A stretch of DNA of 64,000 nt from Panicum virgatum (taxonomy: Eukaryota; Streptophyta; Magnoliopsida; Poales; Poaceae), in assembly GCF_016808335.1 (NCBI RefSeq), contig NC_053142.1:46844198-46908197 (forward strand), written 5' to 3'. Within the stretch, counting starts at the first letter, position 1; each line of letters begins with the position of its first letter. Shown in pieces: positions 1 to 10,679 of the stretch. The notes under the pieces are model-generated. The model worked only from the letters and a program-made list of their open reading frames with translations. It was not told the origin of the DNA and ran no database searches. The translations under genes were made by a program, and so were the position numbers.

Positions 1-2262
1 GTAGTCCCGGATCTCGGAGATCCATGCATCGGGAGCTCCCAAAGCAGGTAGGGGTGGCTCTGTGAGGACACCAGGCTCCTCAACAGAACACACAGCCCCA
101 GTTGGGCACCATAGGTGGAATGCTGCCGGGACCGCTAGCTTCGAGGTGCCAGCTTGATCCCCGTCACCCGGCTCGGCAGGCTGGGCGGTAGGTTTCAGCA
201 GCCGTCTTTCAAAGACACCCTCGGGCACAGATGCCCAGGTAGATGCTCTCGCAGAGAGATCATCTGCTGCTGAGTTGTGCTCGCGGGGAACGTGTTGCAG
301 TTCCAAGGCGTCGAAGTCCTTCTCGAGCTTCCTCACGTGAATGAGGTATGCCGCGAGCTGGGGATTGTTGCAGTTGCAATCCCCTCGGACCTGCTTGATG
401 ATCAGCTGGGAGTCCCCTTTCACCAGAAGCTGCCGGACCCCCAATGAGAGGGCTTGCGTCAGGCCGAAGATCAGAGCCTCGTATTCCGCCATGTTGTTAG
501 TGGCCTTGAACTCAAGGTGCACCATGTACTTCAGCTGATCTCCGTTTGGGTCGATGAGGACCACACCAGCCCCGGACCACTTCTCGCGGGCGGACCCATC
601 AAAGAAGAGTGTCCAGTGAGGCTCGGTGAAGACTGGTGTCCTGATTCCCGGCTCTGGGGGTCCAGCATTTATGACCGGACCCCCAGGGTTGCTTGGGGAA
701 GGAGTCCACTCCGCTATGAAATCAGCCAGGATCTGGCTCTTGACCGCGTGGCGTGGCTGGAAATCCAGTTGGAATTCTGCCAGCTCTGCTGCCCACTTGG
801 CGATATTGCCTGTGGCGTTGGAGTTGTGTAGGATTGCTCTTAATGGGTAAGAGGTCACTACAACAACTCGGTGTGCTTGGAAGTAGTGGCGCAGTTTCCT
901 GGACGCAATAAGTATTGCATAGATAAGCTTATGCGTCTCAAGATACCTGGCCTTTGCCTCGTGGAGGACTTCACTGACGTAGTAGACTGGCTTTTGGACG
1001 GTCCGGACCCTCGTTCCTGGGTCCGGCTCGCCCTTGTCCATCACATCTGTCCCTTGGGCCCCCAGTGGTTCTGGGTTCCCACTGGGATGGGACTCCTCCG
1101 GACCTGCCTGTGCAGGGCCCGGACCTCCAAGCTGGGGTGAGGCTGACGGGCCCCCGTGTCCAGGGTCCGGCTCACCATCCTTGGCCAAGGGGTCCTTGGT
1201 GTTCCCCTGGGGAGTTTGCTCCATCCTTTCGGCGACCAGCACCATGCTGACCGCCTCCGCAGATGCAGCAAGATACAGAAACAACGGCTCACCGGGTTCT
1301 GGAGCCACCAGTACAGGCAGCGAGGTGAGGTGCTGCTTCAGCTCTTGGAAGGCTTGTTCAGCCTCTTCGGTCCATAAAAATGGACCGGACCTCCTCAACA
1401 GCTTGAAGAAGGGAAGGGCCCTCTCAGCCAGCCTTGATATGAAGCGGCTAAGAGCAGCGAGGGATCCAGTAAGCTTCTGGACGTCCTTGATCTTGGCTGG
1501 GTTTGCCTCAATGCCTCGATGTGAGACCAGGAAACCTAGCAGCTTCCCTGCTGAGACGCCAAAGATGCACTTCTCTGGGTTCAGCTTTGTGCGCGTGGCG
1601 CGAAGACGGTCGAAGACGAGGGACAGGTCCTCCACTAGTGTTGACCCTACCTTAGTCTTGACTACAATGTCATCGACATACACCTCAACAATATTTCTAA
1701 TTAGATTACAGAAGGTTTTGTTCATAGCTCGTACAAACGTGGGTAAGGCATTCCTTAGACCATACGGCATGACAATGTAGCAATAAAGCCCATCTACTGT
1801 TACAAAGGCAGTATGCTTCCTATCCTCTCTAGACATCTGAATCTGGTGGAAACCAGAGTATGCATCTAGGAAAGACAAAAGCTCACACCCGGAGGTGGAG
1901 TCCACGATCTGATCGATACGCGGAAGAGGATAGGGGTCTCTTGGACATGCCTTGTTGAGGCTGGTGTAGTCGATGCACATCCGGAGCTTCCCGTTGGCCT
2001 TTGGGACGACGACCGGATTGGCCAACCACTCGGGGTGGTGGACCTCCTCGATGAAGCCGGCGTGTAGGAGCTTGTGGACTTCCTCGCGGATGAAGTTCTG
2101 CCGCTCCACGGACTGCTTCCGAGGCTTCTGGCGCACCGGCGTGGCGTCAGGGTAGATCCTCAGATTGTGCTCGATCACTTCCCTGGGGATCCCGGGCATC
2201 TGTGACGGTTCCCAGGCGAGCACGTCGACATTTGCCCAGAGGAAAGCGATGAGCGCGTCTTC
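1..2262 (-). pseudogene. pol of the Tat element: RT, RNase H, second RNase H (partial)
   Basis: After the TAG at 2263 the frame stays open to the window edge, about 754 codons. It lacks its own start and runs off the window. Visible landmarks are the RT N-terminus (LHAGFIEEVHHPEWLANPV), LDAYSGFHQI, the catalytic YVDD box near 1675, and the RT connection with FLVSHRGIEANP. A first RNase H (EAEQAFQELK, VYYVSEVLHEAKARYLETHK) is interrupted by a Gly/Pro/Glu-rich insert of about 60 residues. A second, archaeal-type RNase H follows (LFFDGSAREKWSGAGVV, TNNMAEYEALI, HNSAADDLS). It would copy element RNA into DNA in virus-like particles. Only the single stop upstream damages what can be seen. Confidence 0.85.
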
Positions 2263-4683
2263 CTATTTCTCCTCCAGGTTCCCCGCGATGCGGGTGGTCC
2301 TGGTGGAGTCTGTTCCAATCTGTACCGACTTCACGGGAACTTGGTCCGGGTCAGATGGTTGGACCTTGGGAGCCTTTGCAGGCGCCCTGGGTTGCGAGGT
2401 GGACGGATCCTCCTCGGAGCGTGCAGCCTCTGCCGCCAGAGTATGCAGTCTCTCAACTGCAGCAACGGCAGCGGTGCGGTCACCCTGCACGGTGAGGACT
2501 CCGGCAGGGGAAGGCATCTTCAGGACCAAATACCCGTAGTGGGCAATGGCCATGAAGCGGTAGAGTGCAGGTCGGCCAATGATGGCGTTGAACGGGAGGT
2601 TCACCTCCGCAACATCGAACATGACGCTCTCTGTGCGGAAGTTCTCCTCGGTCCCGAACGTGACCGGCAAGGTGATGCTCCCCAGGGGGAACACCGGGTG
2701 TGGGCCCACTCCGGAGAATGGGCGAGAGGGAGTCAGCTTGGACTCTGGGATCTGCAGCTGCTTAAATGCTGCATAACTGATGACGTTGAGACCAGCCCCA
2801 CCGTCAATCAGCACGTGGTAGAGCCTCACGTTGGATATGACAGGAGCGGTGACTAAAGGTAGCACACCAGCTCCGGCCATATTCTCCGGGCAGTCGGATG
2901 GCCCGAAAGAGATGGTGGTGTTCATCCACCTCTGGTGCGGCGCCGCCCTCGGGACCCCCGGCTTCACCGAAAGGACCTCCCGGCGAAGGGTCTTCACGTC
3001 CCGCCGGGAGACAAGCTCCCAGCTCCCGCCATACATTACGTACAGCTTCTTGCGGCGGTCGCCGTTGTCGGAATCGGAGTCGTCGTTGTGGTAGACGCCC
3101 TTTAGCTCTCGGGCGGGGGATTGGTACCCCAGCTCCTTCTCCCCGGCCGCGGCCCCACTGTCAGGGGCCTTCTCCTTGCCGGCCCGCTGGCGAGGAGGGG
3201 GTGAGCCATCCTTAGAGGACTGCTCACGCCGCCCACTGACCCGTTTCGCGAGCTTTTGGATCTCGCGGCAGTCAGTGGCGCTGTGGCGAGCGGTGGGATG
3301 CACTGGGCATGAACCTCCACTTCCACCTTGCGGGCGAGGGCGTTTGCCGTGTGTATTCTGGCCCCCAGCCGCTGCAGCCGCAGCCGGCGCCGCTGCTGGC
3401 GCTGCTGCTGCAACGACTGGTCCGCCGGAATGCGGCTCCCCGCGACCCCGGTTCTTCTTCTTCTTCTTGCCACCACCCTGAGCGGTAGCACTGGAGCCAC
3501 CAGCTTTGGTATCTCCATCTTGGGGGGCTGAGTGCCATGCACGGCCCTCAGCGGCCCTGGCACACTTGTCTGCCAGGGAGAAAAGCGTAGTGACACTTTC
3601 CACCTCATGCGTCGCCAGCTTCTCGAGCATCTTCTCATCACGCACCCCCTGGCGGAAAGCAGTAATAATAGATGCATCTGAGATACGAGGAATGGTACCT
3701 CGTACCTTGGTGAAGCACGAGATGAAAGCCCGAAGCGTTTCCCCGGGTTTTTGCCTCACGGCGTGAAGGTGTGCCTCCACACCATGCTGCTGGTAGGCGC
3801 TGGCGAAGTTCGCTGTGAACCTCGCACAGAGCTCTTCCCAGGACTGGATCGTCCCGGGTGTGAGATTCATGAGCCAGGTCCGGGCTGGCCCAGACAAGGC
3901 TACATGAAAGTAGCTTGCCATGACGGCGCCGTTGCCGCCAGCCGCTGTGATGGCGGTAACGTACACCTGCAGGAATTCCGACGGGTTAGTAGTACCGTCG
4001 TACTTTTCCGGCAGGTGAGGGCGGAACTTGGGTGGCCACGCCACGGCGCGGAGGTGCTCCGCAAGCGCAGCACAGCCCACCCCGGCCACCGGTGCGCCCG
4101 ACTGAATCCGGGCGTTCACCGGAGGCCTGGGTGCCGCCGCGTCCAGATCAGCATTGAGGTTGCGTCCCTCAAAGTTGAGACGGCGCTTTCGCTCCCTCTC
4201 GACAGCGATGCGGGCATCCTCCCCCGCGCGCCGGCGGTTGAGCTCCGCCCGCAAGTCTTCTGTTCGTGCACCCCTCACGGTAGGGGAGCGCACAGATGCC
4301 GATGCACCGCCCTGACGCTGGTGGTAAGGTACCACCACGTTGCCAGGCGGAGGTCGTTGCCCAGTCTTTGCAGAACTGGGGGAGGCCTGAGCCAGATGGA
4401 GGAGACGATCGACGTCGTCTCGCCACTGCCTCAGGGCGTCTGGCGAGGCTGCCTCAGCCGGGGGGTTGCGAAGCAATTCCCTAGCCGCTGCCAGCGCTCC
4501 GCCGCTCGCAGCCTGTGAGGGGGCCCTTGATGGACGCCCTGACTCTTGCCGGCGGGCGGCGTGCGCCACCGCCAACGACGCCTGCTCCACAGGCACAGTT
4601 GCCCCTGGAGCAGGAACGCGAGGGGCATGTGGCGTGGAGGACGCCACCCCCTCCGTCATCTCCACGTCGTCTACGCGAACCAT
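2263..4683 (-). CDS. gag-protease polyprotein of the Tat element
   Basis: This open frame of about 806 codons begins at an ATG 54 bases inside the LTR (MVRVDDVEM). Upstream in-frame ATGs lie within the LTR and are unlikely starts. It has a Ser/Ala/Pro-rich N-terminus, then a Retrotrans_gag domain (with PARTWLMNL, SWEELCARF and KPGETLRAFI), a basic Lys/Gly-rich linker with a Cys-His cluster (CPVHPTARHSATDC), and a pepsin-like protease with LIDGGAG in place of the usual DTGA or DSGA. The role is capsid assembly and polyprotein processing. It stops at a TAG (2263-2265), after which the same frame runs on into reverse transcriptase. The stop is either a nonsense mutation or a read-through point. 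Confidence 0.85.
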   Translation of the reverse strand: MVRVDDVEMTEGVASSTPHAPRVPAPGATVPVEQASLAVAHAARRQESGRPSRAPSQAASGGALAAARELLRNPPAEAASPDALRQWRDDVDRLLHLAQASPSSAKTGQRPPPGNVVVPYHQRQGGASASVRSPTVRGARTEDLRAELNRRRAGEDARIAVERERKRRLNFEGRNLNADLDAAAPRPPVNARIQSGAPVAGVGCAALAEHLRAVAWPPKFRPHLPEKYDGTTNPSEFLQVYVTAITAAGGNGAVMASYFHVALSGPARTWLMNLTPGTIQSWEELCARFTANFASAYQQHGVEAHLHAVRQKPGETLRAFISCFTKVRGTIPRISDASIITAFRQGVRDEKMLEKLATHEVESVTTLFSLADKCARAAEGRAWHSAPQDGDTKAGGSSATAQGGGKKKKKNRGRGEPHSGGPVVAAAAPAAAPAAAAAAGGQNTHGKRPRPQGGSGGSCPVHPTARHSATDCREIQKLAKRVSGRREQSSKDGSPPPRQRAGKEKAPDSGAAAGEKELGYQSPARELKGVYHNDDSDSDNGDRRKKLYVMYGGSWELVSRRDVKTLRREVLSVKPGVPRAAPHQRWMNTTISFGPSDCPENMAGAGVLPLVTAPVISNVRLYHVLIDGGAGLNVISYAAFKQLQIPESKLTPSRPFSGVGPHPVFPLGSITLPVTFGTEENFRTESVMFDVAEVNLPFNAIIGRPALYRFMAIAHYGYLVLKMPSPAGVLTVQGDRTAAVAAVERLHTLAAEAARSEEDPSTSQPRAPAKAPKVQPSDPDQVPVKSVQIGTDSTRTTRIAGNLEEK

Positions 4684-4717
4684 GGGGACGAAGAAGATGA
4701 TGGAATGCGACCAGCCC

Positions 4718-4737
4718 CCCCTACCTGGCGCGCCAAA
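4718..4737 (-). promoter_or_regulatory. primer-binding site
   Basis: Directly inside the LTR the minus strand reads TTTGGCGCGCCAGGTAGG. The TGGCGCGCCA... part fits the place and form of a tRNA 3'-end match used to prime minus-strand DNA. I did not assign the tRNA. Confidence 0.6.
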
Positions 4738-5788
4738 TGTCGTGGTGCTGCAAACCACAGCCGGGTGGCGGAAGGCACCCGCCCTAGCCCAGAGGGTGTG
4801 AACTCGGGGGTTAGCTAGTCTTAGATCAATCTTCCTCAAGAACACAAGGAACACAGCAGGGTTTAGAGTGGTTCGGGCCGCCGGAGCGTAATACCCTACG
4901 TCCACTGTGTGCTGTATTGCCTTCCCACGAGAGTGAGGAGGTGCGAGAGCTTCAGTCTGTCTGGATTGTGGAGATTGTCCTGTGCACAGCGGGCACCTCC
5001 CTTTTATATCTCAAGGGGGCGCGTACACGGCTGTTGGATCCCCGACAGGTGGGTCCAACGACCCGATATAAAATAACGGGGTGTTCACACATTATGGTGT
5101 TGCAGGCAATGGAGATCTCTCTCTTGGATTCCCTCGCCTGCTCCCGGAGCCCTTCGTCCATCATGTCCTAGCGTCTCGTCAGGTCGGGCCCGTCGTAGCT
5201 AGTGGCACCGCCCGTCACATAGCTTACGCGGGTGGTGTAGCTTGCGGCGTAGGCGGCATGATGGAAAAGTGCCGTGCTGTCGTATCCATTTAATGCAGCA
5301 GTCGGGCTCTGCGCGGGCGCGGCTCAGGCGGCTGCACTGTGCTTCTTGGTAATACGCGGCGCGCAGCAGGGCCTGGCAAAAGGCTGTCTTGTGAACCGCG
5401 GCGGCAGAGCACGCCTTGTCCATCGCATTAAATGCGGTAGGTGGGCGAGTCTTCCTGCGGAAGGCTCGCGCACGATCCCACGTCTCTGGGACACGTGGCG
5501 GCTCCGGACCCCTACATTGTGTGGGCGTCCGGACGGGCGCAGGAGGTCCCGGACCCCTATGGGGGTCCGGGCCCCGGCGGTCGGCACGGAGCTTCCCTTG
5601 TTTAGGGATACGTGGCGTCTCCGGACCCTTCCCCAGGCGGGGAGCGGGTCCGGGGCCGTTGGCCTAGTGAGGGGAGAGCCTGACCGGTGGGGCCTGGCTA
5701 CTCCACCTTTCCCGCGCAGCTATGGACAACTACGCGGGTCCTGCCTTGCTGTAGTAAGAATGGGTATCCCTGTTACAGGGTACCGACA
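4738..5788 (-). repeat. 5' LTR of the Tat element
   Basis: This 1051-bp repeat begins TGTCGG and ends CGACA on the minus strand, so its ends are short inverted repeats. A TATA box (TATAAAAG, complement of about 5002-5009) sits in the expected position for the U3/R promoter on the minus strand. The U3 is rich in GGTCCGG/CCGGACC motifs. The coding strand of the element continues to the left of it. Confidence 0.87.
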
Positions 5789-7303
5789 TCTACTATCATA
5801 GCATTTTCTCAAATCATTAGTCAAGCAAGTAACCTCTTTCTTTAACAAATCATTTTCCATAATGAGAGATTCATTGCAAGAAGGGTTATCAATTTTGGTG
5901 CAAGGAGAACTAGTAGAGCTAGAACCACAAGATTCATCATCAATTAAATCACAACTAACACCAATGCTCAAAGTTGCTTTTCTTTTATGATTAAACAAGG
6001 TATTGTGAGCTTCCTCAAGCTTCTCATGAGTTTCTTTGAGATTCTCATGAGAAGTCTTTAGCTCCTCATAGGAATCTTGAAGAGAAGTAAACTTCAACTT
6101 CAAGTCCTTCAACTTAGCTTTTTCTTTTGTCATGAATTCATCGGCATCATTAAGCATTTCAACAAGATCATCATATGAAAGTTCATAAAGTTCACCATCT
6201 TGTTGTACCTTTGCACCACCCTTTGCCATAAGACAATGTGGTGTAGAGAAGAGTGATGGAGCCTCCTTGATGGCGATCCCGGCAACTCCCTTGGATGGCT
6301 TGTCATCATCATCATCATCATCATCATCATCGGAGCTTGCATCGGAATCCCATTCAACAAAATAAGCTTGGCCATTCTTCTTCTTCTTGATGAACTTCTT
6401 TTTCTTCTATTCATCATTTTTCTTGTCCTTTTTCTTGTTTGGACAATTGACAATGATATGATCTACTTCACCACAATTGAAGCAAGTCTTGTCCACAAAA
6501 AGATTTTTTCTTGATGATTGACCTCTCTTGCCAAAGTTCTTCTTGCTCATCATTCTATTGAATCTTTTGACAAAGAGAGCCATCTTCTCATCCGATTCTT
6601 CTTCTTGGCATCCACTTTCTTCTTCATTTTTACTATCTTGAGCTTTGAATGCCACACTTTTCTTTTTCATATCAATTTCTCCCCCATGAGCTTCATCTTG
6701 AGATTTCTTGAACATGTCATGGGTGAGGATTTCTCCCAATATTTGTGTAGGAGTTGCGGTCTTCACATTTGACCTTACAAATAAGGTCACAATTGTGTCA
6801 TATTTTTCCGGAAGACATCTAAGAAACTTGTGGTTAAAATCCCCATCCGGTACCTCAAATCCAAGTCTCTTGAGGTCATTCACAATGTCATTTAGCCGGT
6901 TGAACATCTCGGCTATACTCTCATCCTTCTTCATGGTAAATTCACTAAAATTCCCTTTAAGCAAATATAACTTTGCCTCTTTCACAGTTGATGTTCCCTC
7001 ATGAATTTCCATAAGTTTCTTCCATATGTCATTTGTATTTGTGAGGCTCTTGACTCTATTAAATTCATTTACATCAAGAGCACTAAAGAGCACATTAACC
7101 CCTTGATCATTTAGTGTCTCATTTTCCTCATCTAAGGGTGTCAAACTCTTTGGGTCCAAAATGACATATCCATCATTTACTACTCTCCATAGCTTTCTAC
7201 TCATGGCTTTGAGATGAGCCGACATCCTAGTCTTCCAATAATCATAATTGTTCCCATCAAAGAATGGTGGCTTCCCAACACGAATCCCATGATCACTAGT
7301 CAT
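5789..7303 (-). pseudogene. copia gag, interrupted
   Basis: The frame begins at an ATG 60 bases past the LTR (MTSDHGIRVGKPPFFDG). It carries a UBN2/gag domain (YDYWKTRMSAHLKAM, IWKKLMEIHEGT, EKYDTIVTLF) and one CCHC zinc knuckle (CFNCGEVDHIIVNC). A TAG at 6407 breaks the frame, which then continues through an Asp-rich tract coded by an (ATC)n run at about 6302-6331. A coiled-coil stretch (YEELKTSHENLKETHEKLEE) follows, a feature of SIRE-type gag. At 5788/5789 the frame is cut by the LTR of the Tat element, so no protease or pol follows. The product would be capsid protein, and this copy is dead. Confidence 0.85.
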
Positions 7304-7346
7304 TGTTCTACTCCAAGATGGTTAAATCCGCAATTAAAGGAGTACT

Positions 7347-7362
7347 TAGCTCTGGTACCACT
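7347..7362 (-). promoter_or_regulatory. primer-binding site, initiator tRNA-Met type
   Basis: The minus strand reads TGGTACCAGAGCTAAG two bases inside the LTR end. The classic copia site for initiator tRNA-Met begins TGGTATCAGAGC, so there is one difference over the first twelve bases. Confidence 0.8.
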
Positions 7363-9022
7363 TGTAGGATCAAGAATACCAACTAGAGGGGGGGTGAATA
7401 GGCGGTTTAAAATCTAAAACCAATAACACTAGAGAAATTTAATTAGTAACAAAGGAAAGCCCTATGTCATGCTATTACTATCTCTAGATGGGTTTGCAAC
7501 CTAGGGTGACAAGACACAAATCAAGCTCTAGTAAAGTAAATTGCTCAAAGTAAAGACAAGAATAAAAGTGAGCAAGAGAAGTAACCAAGCTTGATACAAG
7601 AATATATCCCGTGGTGTCGATGACTTGCCGGTCACCCCTAATCCACGTTGAGGTGGATTCCAAGAATCAACTGCTCCTCTATCAAGAACCTCTTGATCTT
7701 GAGCCGGCTTGAAACAAGGAACCGCTCCACACCTCGATTCCACTAGAGTTGCTCTTCACCACTCCGGTGAGGTGAGCACAAGACCTCTAACAACCGAATT
7801 CGGGGCTCCTCAACAATCTCCTTGGAGGTGCTCCACGAAATCCTCTTCTCCAAGCCGTCTAGAGAGCGGCAACTCCCAAGAGTAACAAGTTGATGACGCT
7901 TGCTTGAAGTTTCCCTAATGCCACAAAGCTCAAACTCTTGATGCAATGCACTAGGAAGCTCTCACACTCTCAAGAATGCAATCTCTAAGCAAGTGTGTGT
8001 GAGAGAGGGATGCCTTAGCTCTAATGTGTCAAGAATGCTGTCCAAATGGCCAAGAGACCCACCCAATGGCCGGGCATTGGGTATATATAGACACCCCTTC
8101 AAAAACTAGCTGTTACACTCTTTTCTGCGAAGTCGCGGACCGTCCGCGTTTCAAAAACTGGATTGTCCGCCGTTATAAACCAGTGAGTCAGAGTGCAATT
8201 AATGCATGTCAGAACTAGCCGTTAAGCCCTGGCGGACCGTCCGCGCACCAGGGGCGGACCGTCCGCAGTTAAGAGTTCCAAACCACCAGAGACAACATCG
8301 TCTCTGGAACAACTTTGAGATTAGCCTGCGGACCGTCCGCGCCTCAGGAGCGGACCGTCCGCAGATAACTTTTCAGCCCAAACCAGAGAAACAACCTCTC
8401 TGGTACAAAACTGAGATTAGCTGGCGGACAGTCCGCGCCCCATGGCCGGACTGTCCGCCGTTCAACTTTGAAGCCCACACCAGACAGACACCCTTTCTGG
8501 TACAAATTTGAAAAACAGTGGTGGACCGTCCGCCCACCTGGGCCGGACCGTCCGCGAGCCCACCAGAGACTCTACAAGCTCTCTGGAACGGGCGCGGACT
8601 GTCCGCCCCTCTGGTGCGGACTGTCCGCCGTTACTCAGTCAGCTCTCAAACTTAGTCTTTTTCAAATCTTTTCAAAACACCGTTAGCCCTCATGCATGCA
8701 ACTAGACATTTTGAGCAAAATGGCACTAAAGACCCGTCAAGCATGAGTACACAACCCCTCTTGATAGTACGGCTATCTATCCAACAAATCCGGTCACTTT
8801 TCATCCACTAAACGCCTTGTGACCGGTAAAATACAAAAGCCCTATTTTATACCTTTGCCTTGAGCCCGAGCTTTGCTCATCATCTCCAAAACTCCATACG
8901 TTCACAATCAAATCTCTTTCATCCGTGGATCAACCTATACTCATTATCTCAAATGAAATCGTTAATCCACAAACCGTTGTCATTAATTACCAAAACTCAA
9001 ATTAGGGGCCTAGATGCTTTCA
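7363..9022 (-). repeat. 5' LTR of the copia element
   Basis: On the minus strand it begins TGAAAGCATCTAGGCCCC and ends TTGATCCTACA, giving the usual TG...CA ends. A TATATATA box lies at complement 8082-8089. The U3 contains an unusual array of GCGGACCGTCCGC palindromes, listed separately. Confidence 0.85.
8130..8640. repeat. palindrome array in the copia U3
   Basis: About eleven copies of the near-perfect palindrome GCGGACCGTCCGC (variants GGACTGTCC and GGACAGTCC) occur in 0.5 kb. They come mostly in pairs about 20 bases apart, with the pairs repeating every 96 bases or so (near 8232, 8328, 8424 and 8521). Between the pairs lies a second hairpin of CCAGAGA and TCTCTGG arms with a variable loop. 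The array lies upstream of the LTR TATA box, the position of U3 enhancers. Confidence 0.85.
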
Positions 9023-9691
9023 CCGAGCCGCTCCTTCGGGCCCGCGGCACTCTGACGCCTCTCGATGACTGACCTGAGGGCGTCGTCCTCAGGTCGGCCT
9101 GGAGCCTCGAGGCTGTCTGCGCAGGCGTCTCCGCACTCACCGCGGACCCGCCACCACCCGTCGACACCACGGGCGCGGGTGTCCTCCTACCCATCGCCGG
9201 TGTAGACAACCTATGTCCTGTCACGGGCGTAAACGATCTCCCGCGCGCTGCCAGCATGGGCGACCTTCGTCCCGCCACTGGCGTGGGCGACCTCCACCCA
9301 GCCCCTACGAGGGGTGGATCCACCAACGACCCCGACGTGAGCCTCGCCTCACCCAGCGTCACGGGCACGTCCTCGCCGCCGGCCCCTCGATAGACCGGCA
9401 GGGAACCTGCGCCGGTCGCCACCTCGTCGTCGTCCGAGAAGTTGATCTCGGCATCCGAGGAGTCCTCCTCCTCCTCGGTGGACTCGGGTGTGGCGGGCCT
9501 CGGCTTCCCCTCCGCGTGTGCAATTTTGCACGCCTTGTCGTGTTTTTCCTTCCTCTTCCTCTTCCTGGCGGCGGCCGCCTCCACCGCGTCCTTCTGCTTC
9601 TTCACCGCCTCTACGTGCAGGCGGTTGACTTTGCGTTCCTCCGGGACTGGAGGCCTCGAGGTGTAGACCCTGCGGCTCAACCCCTGTGAAA
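9023..9691 (-). pseudogene. antisense ORF exon 2, truncated by the copia insertion
   Basis: After a likely acceptor (CAG at about 9693) the minus strand codes LSRRVYTSRPPVPEERKV, a Lys/Arg-rich coiled-coil stretch, then an acidic run (STEEEEDSSDAEINFSDDDE) and a Ser/Pro/Arg-rich tail. Joined to exon 1 it would be the basic C-terminal part of the PF04195 protein. The frame passes the copia boundary at 9022 and ends within LTR sequence, so the native C-terminus is lost. Confidence 0.6.
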
Positions 9692-9968
9692 TGCAACCCA
9701 GTCAGAATCAGGGAGTGGGGAAAGGAGAAGCACAAATCGACAACGAATTGAAACTGGAACTTACCACAGAAAGGTACCCCGTCTCGGGGCGCATCTTGAT
9801 CTTCCAAAGATCCTCGGGGTCGTCGGGGAACTCCGCCACCGCGTTCCTCGCCCTCTAGAGAGCGACGTCACGGGGGAGCAGCACGAGCGACGTCCTCGAG
9901 CCCAAGACCGGGGCCTTGGGGGTGAGGTCGAAAATCGGCAGGCTCCTCTCCGTGAGAGGAATCACCCT

Positions 9969-10679
9969 CTACCGGTGAAAGTTTGCAATGACAGTTGCCG
10001 CCATCAACCCCTTCCTCGCCAGGTGCCGCAACACCTCGGTGAGCACTTCGAGCCTGGCCTGATGCGCTGGGGACGATACCCCCCAGTCCCACTTCTCCGG
10101 CCTCTCCCGGAGCACCTTATTGGTGAACGCCGGGAGCCGGTTGCCGAAGTTGTGCAGGTAAAACCATCCTCGAGTCCACCCGATGTTGTTCGTTGTCATC
10201 CTGTTGGGGATGTACAAACTCCTCCGGGTTGGGCGCAAGTGGAGCATCAGACCGCCGGCGAGGGCGAACCTCTTCGGCTGGCCCTGCACGTTCTCGATGA
10301 AGAGCTCACCGCGGAACAAGTGGATCCATAGATCCCAGTGCGCCTCGATCCCCAGATACCCCTCGCAGACAGCGACGAAGACCGCCGCCTGCGAGATGGA
10401 GTTGGGGCCGAAGTTGTGCAGCTCCATCCCGTAGTACTCGCACAGCGCCCGCATGAATCTGCCGATGGGGACGCCGAATCCCCGCTCGAGGAGTCGCACG
10501 AGGCTCACGACGTAGCCCTCGGGGGGATTTGGTTCAGTCTCCTCCGGCCGTGGGGGAATCCACGCCGGCTGCTCCGAGTCGTGGTTAATCGGAAGCAGCC
10601 TATCTGCGGCCAGCTGCTCCAATACCGCGGCGGTGGCGGCGGACTTCCCCCACGGCAACGGCTGTTGGACATCCGACAT
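9969..10679 (-). pseudogene. antisense ORF, PF04195-type (putative gypsy type transposon protein), exon 1
   Basis: This frame of 236 residues starts MSDVQQPLPWGK and runs against the direction of its host element. Motifs such as VVSLVRLLERGFGVPIGRFM, HNFGPNSISQAAVFV and GWFYLHNFGNRLPAF belong to the plant family annotated as putative gypsy type transposon (Transposase_28), which sits in the 3' region of large Tat elements. The role is unknown. The frame hits TAG after NFHR, yet the same frame continues with family-like sequence (PLTERSLPIFDLTPKAPVLG and DLWKIKMRPETGYLSV), broken by a second TAG near 9856. A splice donor, GTAAGT, follows near 9760. The frame past the first stop suggests two nonsense mutations. 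Confidence 0.75.

Larger units (their letters stand above)
1..5788 (-). mobile_element. Tat-type Ty3/gypsy retrotransposon, 5' part
   Basis: The element reads right to left: 5' LTR (5788-4738), primer-binding site, gag-protease (4683-2263), then reverse transcriptase and two RNase H domains running off the left window edge. Integrase and the 3' LTR would lie outside. The RT followed by a second, RVT_3-type RNase H is the mark of the Tat lineage. It was inserted into the copia gag at 5788/5789, so it is the youngest layer of the nest. The flanking TCTAC (5789-5793) is the expected target duplication, but the other copy is outside the window. Confidence 0.9.
5789..9022 (-). mobile_element. SIRE-like Ty1/copia element, 5' part
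   Basis: From right to left it has a 1660-bp 5' LTR (9022-7363), an initiator-Met-type primer site, and a gag gene (7303 to 5789) cut by the Tat insertion. The rest of pol and the 3' LTR would be left of the window, beyond the Tat element. The flank CCGAG (9023-9027) should be one target duplication. The element itself lies inside the antisense ORF of an older Tat element. Confidence 0.85.
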
